Below are positions 1-8,536 of a stretch of 62,261 nucleotides of DNA, in pieces. The notes below the pieces were generated by a model, which saw only the letters and a program-made list of their open reading frames with translations, ran no database searches and was not told the DNA's origin. How positions within the stretch are numbered: position 1 is the first letter of the stretch; every line of letters starts with the position of its first letter. Position numbers and translations under genes: made by a program. The stretch spans positions 1 to 62,261 of the forward strand of contig CAADGM010000085.1 of NCBI GenBank assembly GCA_900696535.1. Reading direction: 5' to 3'. This DNA comes from an uncultured Planctomycetota bacterium. GTDB taxonomy: Bacteria > Planctomycetota > Phycisphaerae > UBA1845 > Fen-1342.

Positions 1-354
1 CTGCGTGAGCGGCTCGAGGCCGCGCTGCTGGAGCGCTTCCCCTTCGCGCAGGTGATCGGGGCAGCGTCCGATCGGCTTCCCAATACGAGTTGCGTCTGCT
101 TCGAGGGGCTGCCTTCCGAGCCGATCATCGTTCTGCTCAGCGAGGCGGGCGTGTGCGTATCGGCCGGGGCGGCGTGCAGCAGCGGGGCGCTGGAGGTCTC
201 GCACGTGCTGAAGGCGATGGGTGTGCCGCCGGCGCTGGGGCACGGGCAGGTGCGCTTTTCGCTGGGGCGGTTCAACACGGAGGCCGACGTCGATCGCGCG
301 CTCGAGGTGCTGCCGCCGATCCTCGAGAAGGTGCGGGCGAGCTACGCTGTGTAG
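1..354 (+). CDS. Cysteine desulfurase (NifS/IscS class), C-terminal part
   Basis: The reading frame is open from the first base, so the gene begins upstream of the window and only about 117 C-terminal residues are seen. The segment SAGAACSSG matches the mobile loop of NifS/IscS-type cysteine desulfurases that carries the persulfide-forming cysteine. It is followed by the family's usual VRFSLGRFNT stretch, which leads into the last helices. These PLP enzymes take sulfur from L-cysteine and pass it to Fe-S cluster or tRNA thiolation systems in the cytoplasm. The PLP lysine and most of the fold lie outside the window, so IscS, NifS and other branches cannot be separated here. The gene converges on the permease that follows. 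Confidence 0.85.
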   Translation: MRERLEAALLERFPFAQVIGAASDRLPNTSCVCFEGLPSEPIIVLLSEAGVCVSAGAACSSGALEVSHVLKAMGVPPALGHGQVRFSLGRFNTEADVDRALEVLPPILEKVRASYAV

Positions 355-378
355 CGCCAGAATGCCGCGTGCCTGGAT

Positions 379-394
379 TCCCGCTTGCGCGGGA
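379..394. terminator. Short GC hairpin between convergent genes
   Basis: TCCCGC pairs perfectly with GCGGGA across a TTGC loop, in the 74-base gap between the convergent desulfurase and permease genes. There is no T tract, so a bidirectional terminator role is only inferred from position. The surrounding ATTCCCGC..GCGGGA style also resembles short palindromic elements dispersed in many bacterial genomes. Confidence 0.35.
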
Positions 395-428
395 GGGACG
401 TGCTCCGTGCCCGCGGGTCGCCAGCCCG

Positions 429-1652
429 CTACTCGTACCGCAGCGCCTCGACCGGATCGAGCCGGCTGGCCTTCCAGGCCGGGTAGATGCCGCTGGCCAC
501 GCCCACGATCGTCGCGGTCAGCAGCGACGTGATGATCACCGTCGAGTTGATCACGGTCTTGAAGTTCATCTGCCGCAGGATGTTGGCCATCAGGTCGGCG
601 AACATCACGCCCAGCAGGAGTCCCATGCCGCCGCCGATCAGGCTGATGACCAGCGATTCGACCAGGAACTGAAGCAGGATGTCGCCGCGGCGGGCACCGA
701 CGGCCATGCGCACACCGATTTCGCGGGTGCGCTCGGTGACCGAGACGAGCATGATGTTCATAATGCCGATGCCGCCGACGACCAGGCTGATGCCGGCGAT
801 GCTGTAAAAGACGATCTTGAACACCATCATGGCGCCGGTCACGTTCTGAAGGGCCTCTTCCTGGTTAAACGTGACGAAGTCGTCGGGCTGGCCGGGCTGG
901 ATGTTGTGCTGCTTGCGCAGGACCTTCTGCACTTCCTTCTGAAGCTCGCTCAGGCGGTCGGGGTTCTTGGCGGCGATCGTGAGCCGGTCCAGCCACGTGC
1001 GATTGAAGTAGCGCTTCAGGCCCACCTTGATCGGGATGAAGACGGTGTCGTCGGCATTAACGAAGCCCAGGCTGCCCTTCTTTTCCAGCACACCGATGAC
1101 GCGGTACTGGTTGCCACCGATCTTGACCGTCTGCCCGACCGGGTCGCTGCCGGAGAACAGCCGGTCGGCGACCTTGGCGCCGAGCAGGGCGACGGCGGTG
1201 TCCGGGCTCTCCGACTCGCCCCGCGAGAACGTGCGGCCCTGCTGGGTCTTGAAGGCGTTGATCGCAAAGTAGGTGTCGGTCGTCGCGACGATCGTGAACT
1301 CGCCCGAGCGCTGGAAGCGCTTGATGTTGGTGACGCCGAACGCCTCGGGGGCCACCTGCTCGATGTCGTCAGGCAGCTCGCGGTGCAGGGCGTCGATGTC
1401 GCTGAGGGTCAGCGTCTGGGCGCGGCCGACGGGCCGGCCCTCGATACGGGCGGACTCGGGGAAGACGTAGAGGACGTTGGAGCCGAGCGACTTGAAGCGC
1501 TCGAAGATGTCCTTCTGCGCGCCCTCCAGGATCGACATGCAGGCCACGACGCTCGACACGCCGATGAGCACGCCCAGCGTCGCCAGCAGCGAGCGGAGGA
1601 AGTGACTGTCCAGGCTGCGCAGGGACGTCCAGATCAGACGCAGGTAGAACAT
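429..1652 (-). CDS. ABC transporter permease of the MacB/FtsX type
   Basis: A protein of about 407 residues has the classic MacB/LolE layout: one N-terminal membrane helix (around residues 18-42), a large periplasmic MacB-PCD domain, then three C-terminal helices. The signature GGIGIMNIMLVSVTERTREIG lies at the second helix and is followed by VRMAVGARRGDI. Such permeases, with a separate ATPase, drive mechanotransmission across the inner membrane for export of peptides or lipids or for lipoprotein handling. A TTG directly precedes the ATG. An AGGAG sits five bases before the ATG at 1652, so that start was chosen. No ATP-binding subunit is adjacent. The upstream gene on the same strand encodes an unrelated secreted protein. 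Confidence 0.85.
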   Translation of the reverse strand: MFYLRLIWTSLRSLDSHFLRSLLATLGVLIGVSSVVACMSILEGAQKDIFERFKSLGSNVLYVFPESARIEGRPVGRAQTLTLSDIDALHRELPDDIEQVAPEAFGVTNIKRFQRSGEFTIVATTDTYFAINAFKTQQGRTFSRGESESPDTAVALLGAKVADRLFSGSDPVGQTVKIGGNQYRVIGVLEKKGSLGFVNADDTVFIPIKVGLKRYFNRTWLDRLTIAAKNPDRLSELQKEVQKVLRKQHNIQPGQPDDFVTFNQEEALQNVTGAMMVFKIVFYSIAGISLVVGGIGIMNIMLVSVTERTREIGVRMAVGARRGDILLQFLVESLVISLIGGGMGLLLGVMFADLMANILRQMNFKTVINSTVIITSLLTATIVGVASGIYPAWKASRLDPVEALRYE

Positions 1653-1691
1653 CAACGCTCCTGGCGTGTCGCCCCGCGGGCGACCGCCGCG

Positions 1692-2768
1692 CTACAGTCT
1701 CCGCCGGCCCAGGGCCAGTCCCACCACGGCCAGCGCGCCGACCACGCTCTCCAGGCCGAAGAGCCCGCACAGACCGAACCAGTTGAGTGGCGAGAGGTCG
1801 GGCGTGCTCGACACGAAGGCCGGCTCGCCGCTCGGGCTCTCGCGTTCACGGGCGATTGCCTTCGACATGTGGTCCGCCGTCGAGGCGCCGATGGTTTGCG
1901 TGACGACCTCCACCAGCGACGAGGCGGGCGTGCCGATGAGCGCCGCCACGCCCACGCCCTCCGACGCCGCCTTCGCGTCGACCAGCACGCTGGCACGCAG
2001 AACGAACGGCTGGCCAACGACGGCCTGGTAGGTGTAGTCGAACTGAAGGCTCGGGAAGACGACGACGCGGAACACCGAGAGCGTCGGATCAATGCCCGGC
2101 AGGTCGATCGTGAAAACGCCCGTCTCCGGAAAGTTCCCGCTTTTGCTCAGGACGACGGTTCGACCCGCCCCGCCGACGAGCCGGATCTCGCCCTCAAACA
2201 CGGTGGTCGGTGTGCCAGTCAATCCCTGCCGCTCGACGCGCACGCGGAGCGCGACGAACGTGTCGTTCAGGGCGGCCGCCTCCTTGGTGGCGAAGATGGT
2301 CAGCGCGCCGTCGACGAAGAAGCGCCCTGTCGCGTTGAACGTCGCACCGGCGGGCCGCCCGCCCGCCTCGGCAGAGCTGATGAGAATGGTCCGCTCCTCG
2401 GACGACGACGCGGCCCCCTCGAAACTCGCATCCGAGCGATCCACGGCCAGCACCAGATTGACCGAGAACTCGTCCGGGTCGGACCCGCTCGCGGTGCGCG
2501 GATCGGCGAACTGCGCCGCGGCGACGCCCGCGGCCTGGCCGTCCTCGTCGCTGACGCGGGCCACGGCCTGGATGGGCAGCGTGTCGCTGCTTGGCGAGAC
2601 GTACTCGTCCGACTGGTCGTCGAAGCCGATCGCCTCGTTGGTCGCGGTGAGCCGCTCGATCACACGAGCCGTGACGCGGCCGACGAACTGAGTGATCGCG
2701 GCGTGGGCGGTGGCGGCGGCCAGCAGAACGACGACGGCCGCGAGCAGCGGGCGGGAGTGAGCGCGCAT
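1692..2768 (-). CDS. Secreted protein with C-terminal membrane anchor, function unknown
   Basis: The protein has about 358 residues. It starts with a clear Sec signal peptide (MRAHSRPLLAAVVVLLAAATAHA), continues with a beta-rich body of no recognised family, and ends in a hydrophobic helix followed by GRRRL. A short hydrophobic tail capped by arginines resembles PEP-CTERM-like sorting and anchoring tails, but no canonical PEP motif is visible. The start at 2768 is supported by AGGAGG six bases upstream. It lies 39 bases ahead of the MacB-type permease on the same strand and may be cotranscribed with it. The function cannot be assigned from sequence. Confidence 0.7.
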   Translation of the reverse strand: MRAHSRPLLAAVVVLLAAATAHAAITQFVGRVTARVIERLTATNEAIGFDDQSDEYVSPSSDTLPIQAVARVSDEDGQAAGVAAAQFADPRTASGSDPDEFSVNLVLAVDRSDASFEGAASSSEERTILISSAEAGGRPAGATFNATGRFFVDGALTIFATKEAAALNDTFVALRVRVERQGLTGTPTTVFEGEIRLVGGAGRTVVLSKSGNFPETGVFTIDLPGIDPTLSVFRVVVFPSLQFDYTYQAVVGQPFVLRASVLVDAKAASEGVGVAALIGTPASSLVEVVTQTIGASTADHMSKAIARERESPSGEPAFVSSTPDLSPLNWFGLCGLFGLESVVGALAVVGLALGRRRL

Positions 2769-2915
2769 CGGGAGCCTCCTGATGGAAGCGCAGTAGCGGG
2801 TCTGAGCCCGGCGTCTTCGGTGAAAAGGTAGCTCGCCCGCCAACCGGCGGCAACCGAGCCTGCCCGCACAACTTACACAATTCGACCAAGCGCCGGCCTG
2901 CCTGGGTCGCGCCCG

Positions 2916-2944
2916 CCGACACGACGCGCCCCCCCTTATATACT
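2916..2944 (+). promoter_or_regulatory. Predicted sigma70-type promoter of dxr, leaderless geometry
   Basis: CCGACA at 2916-2921 and TATACT at 2939-2944 are separated by 17 bases. The ATG of dxr begins at 2952, eight bases after the -10 box, which is where transcription would be expected to start. The mRNA would therefore carry almost no 5' leader. This is a sequence-based prediction only. Confidence 0.45.
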
Positions 2945-2951
2945 GGTGGGG

Positions 2952-4103
2952 ATGCGCAAACGTGTGGTGGTGCTCGGTTCGACCGGCTCGATCGGGCGGT
3001 CAACTCTGGACGTTGCCGACGCCCTGCGCGACGAGATCACGCTCGTCGGCCTGGCCGGGCACCGGAACTGGCGGCTGCTGGCCGAGCAGGCCCGGCGATT
3101 CGGCGTGCGGCACGTCGCCATCGCCGACGACGCCCACGTCGCCGAGCTCCGGGCGGCCTGCCCCCCGGGGACGCGCGTGCTGGCCGGGCCGGCAGGGCTC
3201 GTGGAACTCGCCGTGTCGTGTGACGCGAATTTCGTGCTGGCAGCGATCGTCGGGGCCGCCGGGCTGCCCGCCACACTGGCGGCGGTTGAGCACGGCATCG
3301 ACGTTGGCCTGGCCAACAAGGAGTCCCTGGTCGTGGCCGGCAGCCTGATCGTGCCGACTGCCCAGCGGACCGGTGCCCGCCTGCTCCCGGTGGACAGCGA
3401 GCACTCGGCCATTTTCCAGTGCCTCCAGGCCGGCCGTCGCGAGGACGTGAGGAAGATCTACCTGACCGCGTCCGGCGGCCCGTTCCGGCAGTGGGACGCC
3501 GAGCGGATGCACAACGCGACGCTCGGCGACGCGCTGAACCACCCGACGTGGAGCATGGGGCCGAAGATCACGATCGACAGCGCCACGATGATGAACAAGG
3601 CGCTGGAGATCATCGAGGCACACTGGTTGTTCGACGTGCCCGCCGAGCAGATCGGCGTGCTCGTCCATCCCGAGTCGGTGGTTCACTCGATGGTCGAATT
3701 CAATGACGGCTCGGTCATCGCCCAGCTCGGCACGCCCGACATGCGCACGCCGATCCAATATGCGCTGACCTACCCGCGCCGTCCGGCGGGCGTCGCGCCA
3801 CTGCTGGACTGGTCGACCTGCCGCACGCTGCACTTCGAGCCGCCCGACCTGGAGCGATTCGACGCCCTGCGGCTGGGCTTCGCCTCGGCCAGCGCGGGTG
3901 GAACGTCCGGCGCAGTGCTCAACGCCGCCAACGAGGCCGCGGTCGAGCACTTCCGTGCCGAGCGGATTCCGTTCGGCCGGATCGTCGCGCTGGCCCGCGA
4001 CGTGTTCGAGCGGCATCGGCCCGCCCCCCGCCCGACGTTGGAAGAACTGCTCACCCAGGATGCCTGGGCACGCCAGGAGGTAGACCGTTGCATTTCGAGC
4101 TGA
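2952..4103 (+). CDS. dxr: 1-deoxy-D-xylulose 5-phosphate reductoisomerase
   Basis: DXR (IspC) converts DXP to MEP with NADPH and a divalent metal, the committed step of the non-mevalonate isoprenoid pathway in the cytoplasm. The N-terminal NADPH-binding motif GSTGSIG is present. So are the metal and substrate residues in VDSEHSA, the flexible-loop segment ASGGPF, and the strongly conserved TIDSATMMNKALEIIEAHWLF region, split here by family convention. The length of 383 residues is normal. The ATG at 2952 was chosen. A GTG six bases earlier is possible but would fall in the predicted promoter-to-start interval. Its 3' end overlaps the protease gene that follows by 16 bases, suggesting translational coupling. 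Confidence 0.96.
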   Translation: MRKRVVVLGSTGSIGRSTLDVADALRDEITLVGLAGHRNWRLLAEQARRFGVRHVAIADDAHVAELRAACPPGTRVLAGPAGLVELAVSCDANFVLAAIVGAAGLPATLAAVEHGIDVGLANKESLVVAGSLIVPTAQRTGARLLPVDSEHSAIFQCLQAGRREDVRKIYLTASGGPFRQWDAERMHNATLGDALNHPTWSMGPKITIDSATMMNKALEIIEAHWLFDVPAEQIGVLVHPESVVHSMVEFNDGSVIAQLGTPDMRTPIQYALTYPRRPAGVAPLLDWSTCRTLHFEPPDLERFDALRLGFASASAGGTSGAVLNAANEAAVEHFRAERIPFGRIVALARDVFERHRPAPRPTLEELLTQDAWARQEVDRCISS

Positions 4104-6346
4104 TCGCCGCCGACACGCTCGGCCCGCTGTGGGACGCCCTGCTCGGGTGGCTCAGCGGCGTGGTGTCGTTCATCAAGGTGCTCATCGGCTTCTCGGTGAT
4201 CATTTTCGTTCACGAGCTGGGGCACTTCCTGGCCGCCAAGCACATGGGCGTGCGCGTCGACCGCTTCGCCGTCGGGTTCTTCACACGCCTCTTCGGATAC
4301 CGCCGCGGCGAAGGCATCACCTTCGGCCCGCGCCCGGAGTACACCCCCGAGCAGCTTGCCGCCAAGGGGTACGGGGAGACCGACTACTGCCTGAACATCC
4401 TGCCGTTCGGCGGCTACGTGAAGATGCTCGGCGAGCACGATCTCCAGATGGACGAGAAGACCGGGCGCGTCCTGCCCAGTGCCGACCCGCGGGCTTTCAC
4501 AAACAAGCCCGTCTGGAAGCGGATGGTCGTCGTGTCCGCCGGCGTCGTCTTCAACGTCATCTTCGCCCTGCTGCTCTACGTCGTCGTCTTTACCTGGCTC
4601 GGGAAGAGCGTCGTCCCGCCCGTCATCGGCATGACGGACCCGGAAGGCCCCTTCGCCAAGGCCGGGCTGCTCCCCGGTGACCGGCTCGTCAGCGCCGACG
4701 GCCGCACCCTGCGCAGCTTCGAGGACCTCGCCGCCGCCTGGATCATGGCGGATGACAAGCTCGCCCTCCGCGTCGAGCGCGACGGCACGCTCCTGCCCCA
4801 GGTGTTCACACTCGCCGTCGATCGCAGCGGCGGAGCGCTCGCAGGGCTCGGGGTGAGCCCGCCGCTGCAGCTCACACTTGGGGGCGACCGGCAGGCGTCG
4901 GCAGACCCCGACGGCCCACAGCCGGGTGACCGGATCATCTCGGCGAATGGCATCGAGGTGCAGTCTCTCAACGACCTCCTGGCCGCCTTTCTCACGTCGG
5001 ACGGTCGCGACGTGACCCTGCACGTCCGCCGGGAACTGCCACGGCAGCCGCCACGCGACCTGACCTTCACGCAGCGCCCGATGCTCATGCTGAGCAGCAC
5101 CGAGGTCGAGGGCTCGGACGTGGCCGTCATCCGCAGCCAGCACCTGCTCGGCCTGGTGCCACGGCCGATGCTGCGGACCGTCGTGCCGGGCGACCCAGCG
5201 GATCGCGGCGGCCTGCGCGTTGGCGACGTGGTCGTTCAGTGGGGCAACCTCGTCAACCCGACCGACGCCGAAATCCGCGAGTCGCTTCAGAGTCACGAGT
5301 CGGGCACCGTCCGCGTGGTCGTCGAGCGTGACGGGCAGCGCGTCGAGCTCTCGGTCGAGCCGCGGCGGCCCTTCAGCCTGACCGCGCCAGGCCGCCCGCG
5401 CGTCGGGGTCGATTTCACGCCCGAAACACGCCGGCTCATCGTGGCCGACATCGCCGCGCGCACCCCCGCCGCGCGCATCGGCCTGCCGCGCGGCGCCGAA
5501 CTGCTCGCGCTCGACGACGAGCCGCTGACGGACTGGTGCGACCTGGTGGTGCGGCTGCGTCGCGCCGCGGGCCGAAGTGTATCGCTGCGCTACCGCAGCG
5601 GCGGCGAGGAAGCGGTCGCACGTCTCGACGTGCCCGCCAGCGTGGTCAGCGAGCTGGGGCTCGGCCCGACCGCGGCGATCCGCCGCATCGACGGTGAGGA
5701 TGCGGTGCGGCTCGCCTCGGGCCGCTCGCTGGCGCTACCTTCGCCTTACGCCGTTCGCGAGCTGCTGCGCGAGCGCATTGGCCGCACGGTCACGGTCGAG
5801 TACGCCCCCGACGCCACGCGTGCGGGCACCGAAACCGCCGAGTTCCACGTCCGCGAGGACAACTTCGACCCCTGGCAGCTTCGCATCGCCTTCGGCCCGG
5901 GGCCGTTCGTCTTCAAGACGCTGAAGGAGCCGCTCCACACCGGCGGTAATCCGATCGCGGCCCTCGTCCTCGGCGTGCAGTACACCTGGCGTGAGCTGAC
6001 GCACGTCTATCTGGCCATGCAGGCCATGGCCTCGCGTAAGGTCGGCGTCGACAGCGTCGCCGGCCCCATCGGCATCTTCAGTATCGCCCAGGAACAGGCC
6101 GCCGCCGGGTGGGGAGACTTGCTCTTCTTCCTGGCCTTCATCTCCGTCAACCTCGCGGTGCTGAACTTCCTGCCGCTGCCGGTGGTCGACGGCGGGCTGA
6201 TGGTGTTCCTGATCCTGGAAGCGATCCGCGGCAAGCCGGTGAGCATCAAGGTCCAGGTGATCACCACGCTGACCGGCCTGGCGCTCATCGCGATCGTGTT
6301 CGTGTTCGTCACGGTGCAGGACATCGGCCGGCTCCTGGGCGGTTGA
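4088..6346 (+). CDS. rseP: RseP-like site-2 zinc metalloprotease with enlarged PDZ region
   Basis: An integral membrane site-2 protease, in the family that cleaves anti-sigma factors and remnant signal peptides inside the membrane. The zinc motif HELGH is at residues 42-46 in the first helix. The second catalytic segment NFLPLPVVDGG lies near residue 700, followed by the last helices. E. coli RseP has about 450 residues and two PDZ domains. This protein has 752, and at least four PDZ-like units can be picked out between roughly residues 170 and 560, each with a PGDRL, GDRII, VGDVV or GAELL turn. The start is TTG at 4088, inside the end of dxr. The dxr-rseP order is a common arrangement in bacteria, which supports the call. 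Confidence 0.9.
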   Translation: MHFELIAADTLGPLWDALLGWLSGVVSFIKVLIGFSVIIFVHELGHFLAAKHMGVRVDRFAVGFFTRLFGYRRGEGITFGPRPEYTPEQLAAKGYGETDYCLNILPFGGYVKMLGEHDLQMDEKTGRVLPSADPRAFTNKPVWKRMVVVSAGVVFNVIFALLLYVVVFTWLGKSVVPPVIGMTDPEGPFAKAGLLPGDRLVSADGRTLRSFEDLAAAWIMADDKLALRVERDGTLLPQVFTLAVDRSGGALAGLGVSPPLQLTLGGDRQASADPDGPQPGDRIISANGIEVQSLNDLLAAFLTSDGRDVTLHVRRELPRQPPRDLTFTQRPMLMLSSTEVEGSDVAVIRSQHLLGLVPRPMLRTVVPGDPADRGGLRVGDVVVQWGNLVNPTDAEIRESLQSHESGTVRVVVERDGQRVELSVEPRRPFSLTAPGRPRVGVDFTPETRRLIVADIAARTPAARIGLPRGAELLALDDEPLTDWCDLVVRLRRAAGRSVSLRYRSGGEEAVARLDVPASVVSELGLGPTAAIRRIDGEDAVRLASGRSLALPSPYAVRELLRERIGRTVTVEYAPDATRAGTETAEFHVREDNFDPWQLRIAFGPGPFVFKTLKEPLHTGGNPIAALVLGVQYTWRELTHVYLAMQAMASRKVGVDSVAGPIGIFSIAQEQAAAGWGDLLFFLAFISVNLAVLNFLPLPVVDGGLMVFLILEAIRGKPVSIKVQVITTLTGLALIAIVFVFVTVQDIGRLLGG

Positions 6347-6487
6347 GCGCGCTGCGCCGGCGGCGTGGCGTCGTGCCGGCGCGATTGGGCGCGACTGCGG
6401 ACTTCCGCAGGCCCGGGATAGATCGTCAAGGTCGCGGCGCGCGGAGCGGACCTGCGTTGCAGTCGACCGTCATGACCCGCCACCCGC

Positions 6488-7342
6488 TCACGCGTGCTCG
6501 CCCAGCCGCAGCAGCAGTTCGAGCGTGGCCAGCAGGTCGAGCCTGTTGTGCTCCAGGATCGGGCGCAGCGGGCGGGCGTTGCCCGTGCGGACGAAGTGGT
6601 GAAACAGGTCGGGGATGTCACAGCCGGGCACGTCGCCGAAGCGCTCCCGGCCCAGGATGCACCGCTCGAGCGTGGTCAGCTTGCAGTTCGGCAGGTCGCG
6701 TCCCCAGCGCCGCCGGGCCAGGTGCAGCACATCAAGGTGCTCGCGCGGCAGGGGCAGCGTAACGCGGTGCCGAACCGCACGATCCCGCAGGAACGGCTCG
6801 TCGAAGCTCCGGCCATTGAAAGACACCCAGACGTCCCGCTCGCGCACCACAGCCGCGAAGGCCCGCAGGACGGCCGCCTCTTCCGGATAGTCCCGCACGA
6901 GATACTGCTCGATCGCAGGCGAATCGGCCTCGAACCGCAGCACGCCGACGAGGAACACCGGCGTGCCGGAGAACCCACCCGTTTCGAGATCGAGGAGGAT
7001 TACCCGACCCCACTCAAGGTCGCCATCGGGATGTTCTCCTCGGCGCGCGCTCGCCGCGCGCGAGCGGCGGACGATGACTGGCGCGTCTTCGAATCTCACT
7101 TGGCGCGGAAGCGGACGGGTGATGCACGCCGCACTCTCCACCAGCCAGCAGCATCCGCCGCTCACCTCGATCTGGCGGCCGCCGAGAACGTCGGCGAGCG
7201 ACGCCGCGTGATCGTGACGCGGCGCTGCGGGCCTGTGTGAACCGGCCGGCGACGGCGCGGCGCCGCCTGTCGCGGCGAGCCGCGTCGGCCCGGCGCGCTT
7301 CAGCTCATCCAGCTTTCGGCGAAGTTCGTCCACGCTCTTCAA
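6488..7342 (-). CDS. RNase H-like 3'-5' exonuclease-fold protein (YprB type)
   Basis: A protein of about 284 residues. The core LLDLETGGFSG carries the first DxE acidic pair of the DnaQ/RNase H-like superfamily. VSFNGRSFDEPFL supplies the next conserved aspartate and HNRLDLLATLELL the last. This order matches the RNase_H_2/YprB group, whose members are predicted single-strand nucleases. The N-terminal roughly 90 residues are charged and not recognised. The start is uncertain: TTG at 7342 is used, and GTG at 7333 is equally possible. It is the last gene of a six-gene minus-strand run and lies 27 bases after the thiamine gene. The biological substrate is unknown. Confidence 0.75.
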   Translation of the reverse strand: MKSVDELRRKLDELKRAGPTRLAATGGAAPSPAGSHRPAAPRHDHAASLADVLGGRQIEVSGGCCWLVESAACITRPLPRQVRFEDAPVIVRRSRAASARRGEHPDGDLEWGRVILLDLETGGFSGTPVFLVGVLRFEADSPAIEQYLVRDYPEEAAVLRAFAAVVRERDVWVSFNGRSFDEPFLRDRAVRHRVTLPLPREHLDVLHLARRRWGRDLPNCKLTTLERCILGRERFGDVPGCDIPDLFHHFVRTGNARPLRPILEHNRLDLLATLELLLRLGEHA

Positions 7343-7369
7343 CCAACCGGTCCACGCTTGCCTTGCCGG

Positions 7370-8458
7370 TCACCCTTCGCCCGCGCCGGCACAGCCCGGC
7401 GACCGTGACGGAGCCGCAGCGGATACCGCCTCGATGCTCGCGATGTATTGCCGCGCGGCGCCTTCCGGATCATCCGCGCCGATGACACCGCCGCACACTG
7501 CCAGCACGTCCGCCCCCGCGAGGACAACCGGCTCGAGATTCGCCGGCGTCAGCCCGCCGATGGCGACGAGCGGCAGGTCCGTCAGCGGCCGCACGGCCTG
7601 GAGCGTGGCCGCGCCGGCGACAAGCGGCTGCGGCTTGGTCGGGCTGTCGTACATGGGGCCGACGGCGAGGTAATCGGGGTCCTCGGCCAACGCCGCGCGG
7701 AACTGCGCGACGGTGTGTGTGCTCTTGCCCACCAGGATGTGACCGCCCGTGATTCGCCGCACGTCAGCCACTGCGAGATCGTCCTGCCCAACGTGCACGA
7801 TGTCGGCGCCGACGAGCCGGGCGATGTCGGGACGATCGTTAATGGCCAGCAGTATGCCACGCGCGCGCGTCCAGTCGCGCAGCTCGCGGGCGCGTCGCAG
7901 CAGCTCGCCGTCGGGCAGCGACTTTTCGCGGAGTTGCACGCACTGCGCCCCGCCGCGGACACAGGCCGCCAGCGTGTCGCGCCAGGGACGCCGACACAGC
8001 GATTCGGTGAGCAGCACGTACAGCCGCACGGCGCCGAAGCGCTGCCGCAGCCGACCGCGAAGGACGATCCGCTGCTCGAGCTCATAAGCACGGTAGCGCA
8101 GCCGCTCGGCCGCCGCGGCGGCCTGTGCGGCGTGCAGCTTGCCGAACTCGCCGAGGCTGCGGGTGGCCTCGGTGAGGCGACCGAACGCGGCGCGGACGAC
8201 TTCCTCCTCGTCGCGCCGCGCCAGCTCGCGCTCGCTCTTCGTGTCGCGGCCCACGTCGCCGACGATGTCGCGAGCGGCCAGCAGCGCGTCGCCCCCCAGC
8301 GCAGCTCGAATCCCGGACAGCTCGTGACGACACGACTTCGCCGCGGCGGCCGCGTCGCGATCGTCCAGCGCGAAGCGGGCGTAGTCCTCGATAACGCGGA
8401 GGGCTTCGCGGGCCCGGTTGAGGTTGACATCCAGGATGCGTGCGGCCGACTCGTTCAC
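7370..8458 (-). CDS. thiE: ThiD2-ThiE fusion, thiamine phosphate synthase
   Basis: The C-terminal half (about residues 145-345) is a ThiE TIM barrel. It joins HMP-pyrophosphate and HET-phosphate to make thiamine phosphate. Diagnostic pieces are CVQLREKSL, INDRPDIARLVGADIVHVGQDDL, and AVGPMYDSPTKPQ followed by VAIGGLTPANL. The N-terminal about 135 residues (ILDVNLNRAREALRVIEDYARF...) match the ThiD2 domain, reported fused to ThiE in several phyla and linked to HMP-phosphate kinase activity. The start is GTG at 8458. No TPP riboswitch was recognised upstream, where the ABC-2 permease ends only 78 bases away. The fusion suggests this organism may need no separate ThiD for this step, which is an inference. 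Confidence 0.9.
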   Translation of the reverse strand: MNESAARILDVNLNRAREALRVIEDYARFALDDRDAAAAAKSCRHELSGIRAALGGDALLAARDIVGDVGRDTKSERELARRDEEEVVRAAFGRLTEATRSLGEFGKLHAAQAAAAAERLRYRAYELEQRIVLRGRLRQRFGAVRLYVLLTESLCRRPWRDTLAACVRGGAQCVQLREKSLPDGELLRRARELRDWTRARGILLAINDRPDIARLVGADIVHVGQDDLAVADVRRITGGHILVGKSTHTVAQFRAALAEDPDYLAVGPMYDSPTKPQPLVAGAATLQAVRPLTDLPLVAIGGLTPANLEPVVLAGADVLAVCGGVIGADDPEGAARQYIASIEAVSAAAPSRSPGCAGAGEG

Positions 8459-8536
8459 GACGCGATCGTCCTCGCCCCGGCAGTGCCGCGCGATTGTAGC
8501 ACCAGGAGCGGCTCTACGAGGCAGGCGGCGCGGGGC

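Noticed and set aside
90..2831. A 913-residue open frame on the plus strand
   Set aside because: It runs antisense to the permease and secreted protein and encodes only Arg/Ala/Asp-rich sequence typical of GC-biased shadow frames.
6347..6487. Possible gene between the RseP-like gene and the RNase H-like gene
   Set aside because: The 141 bases hold only convergent gene ends and GC-rich sequence. Open frames here are shadows.
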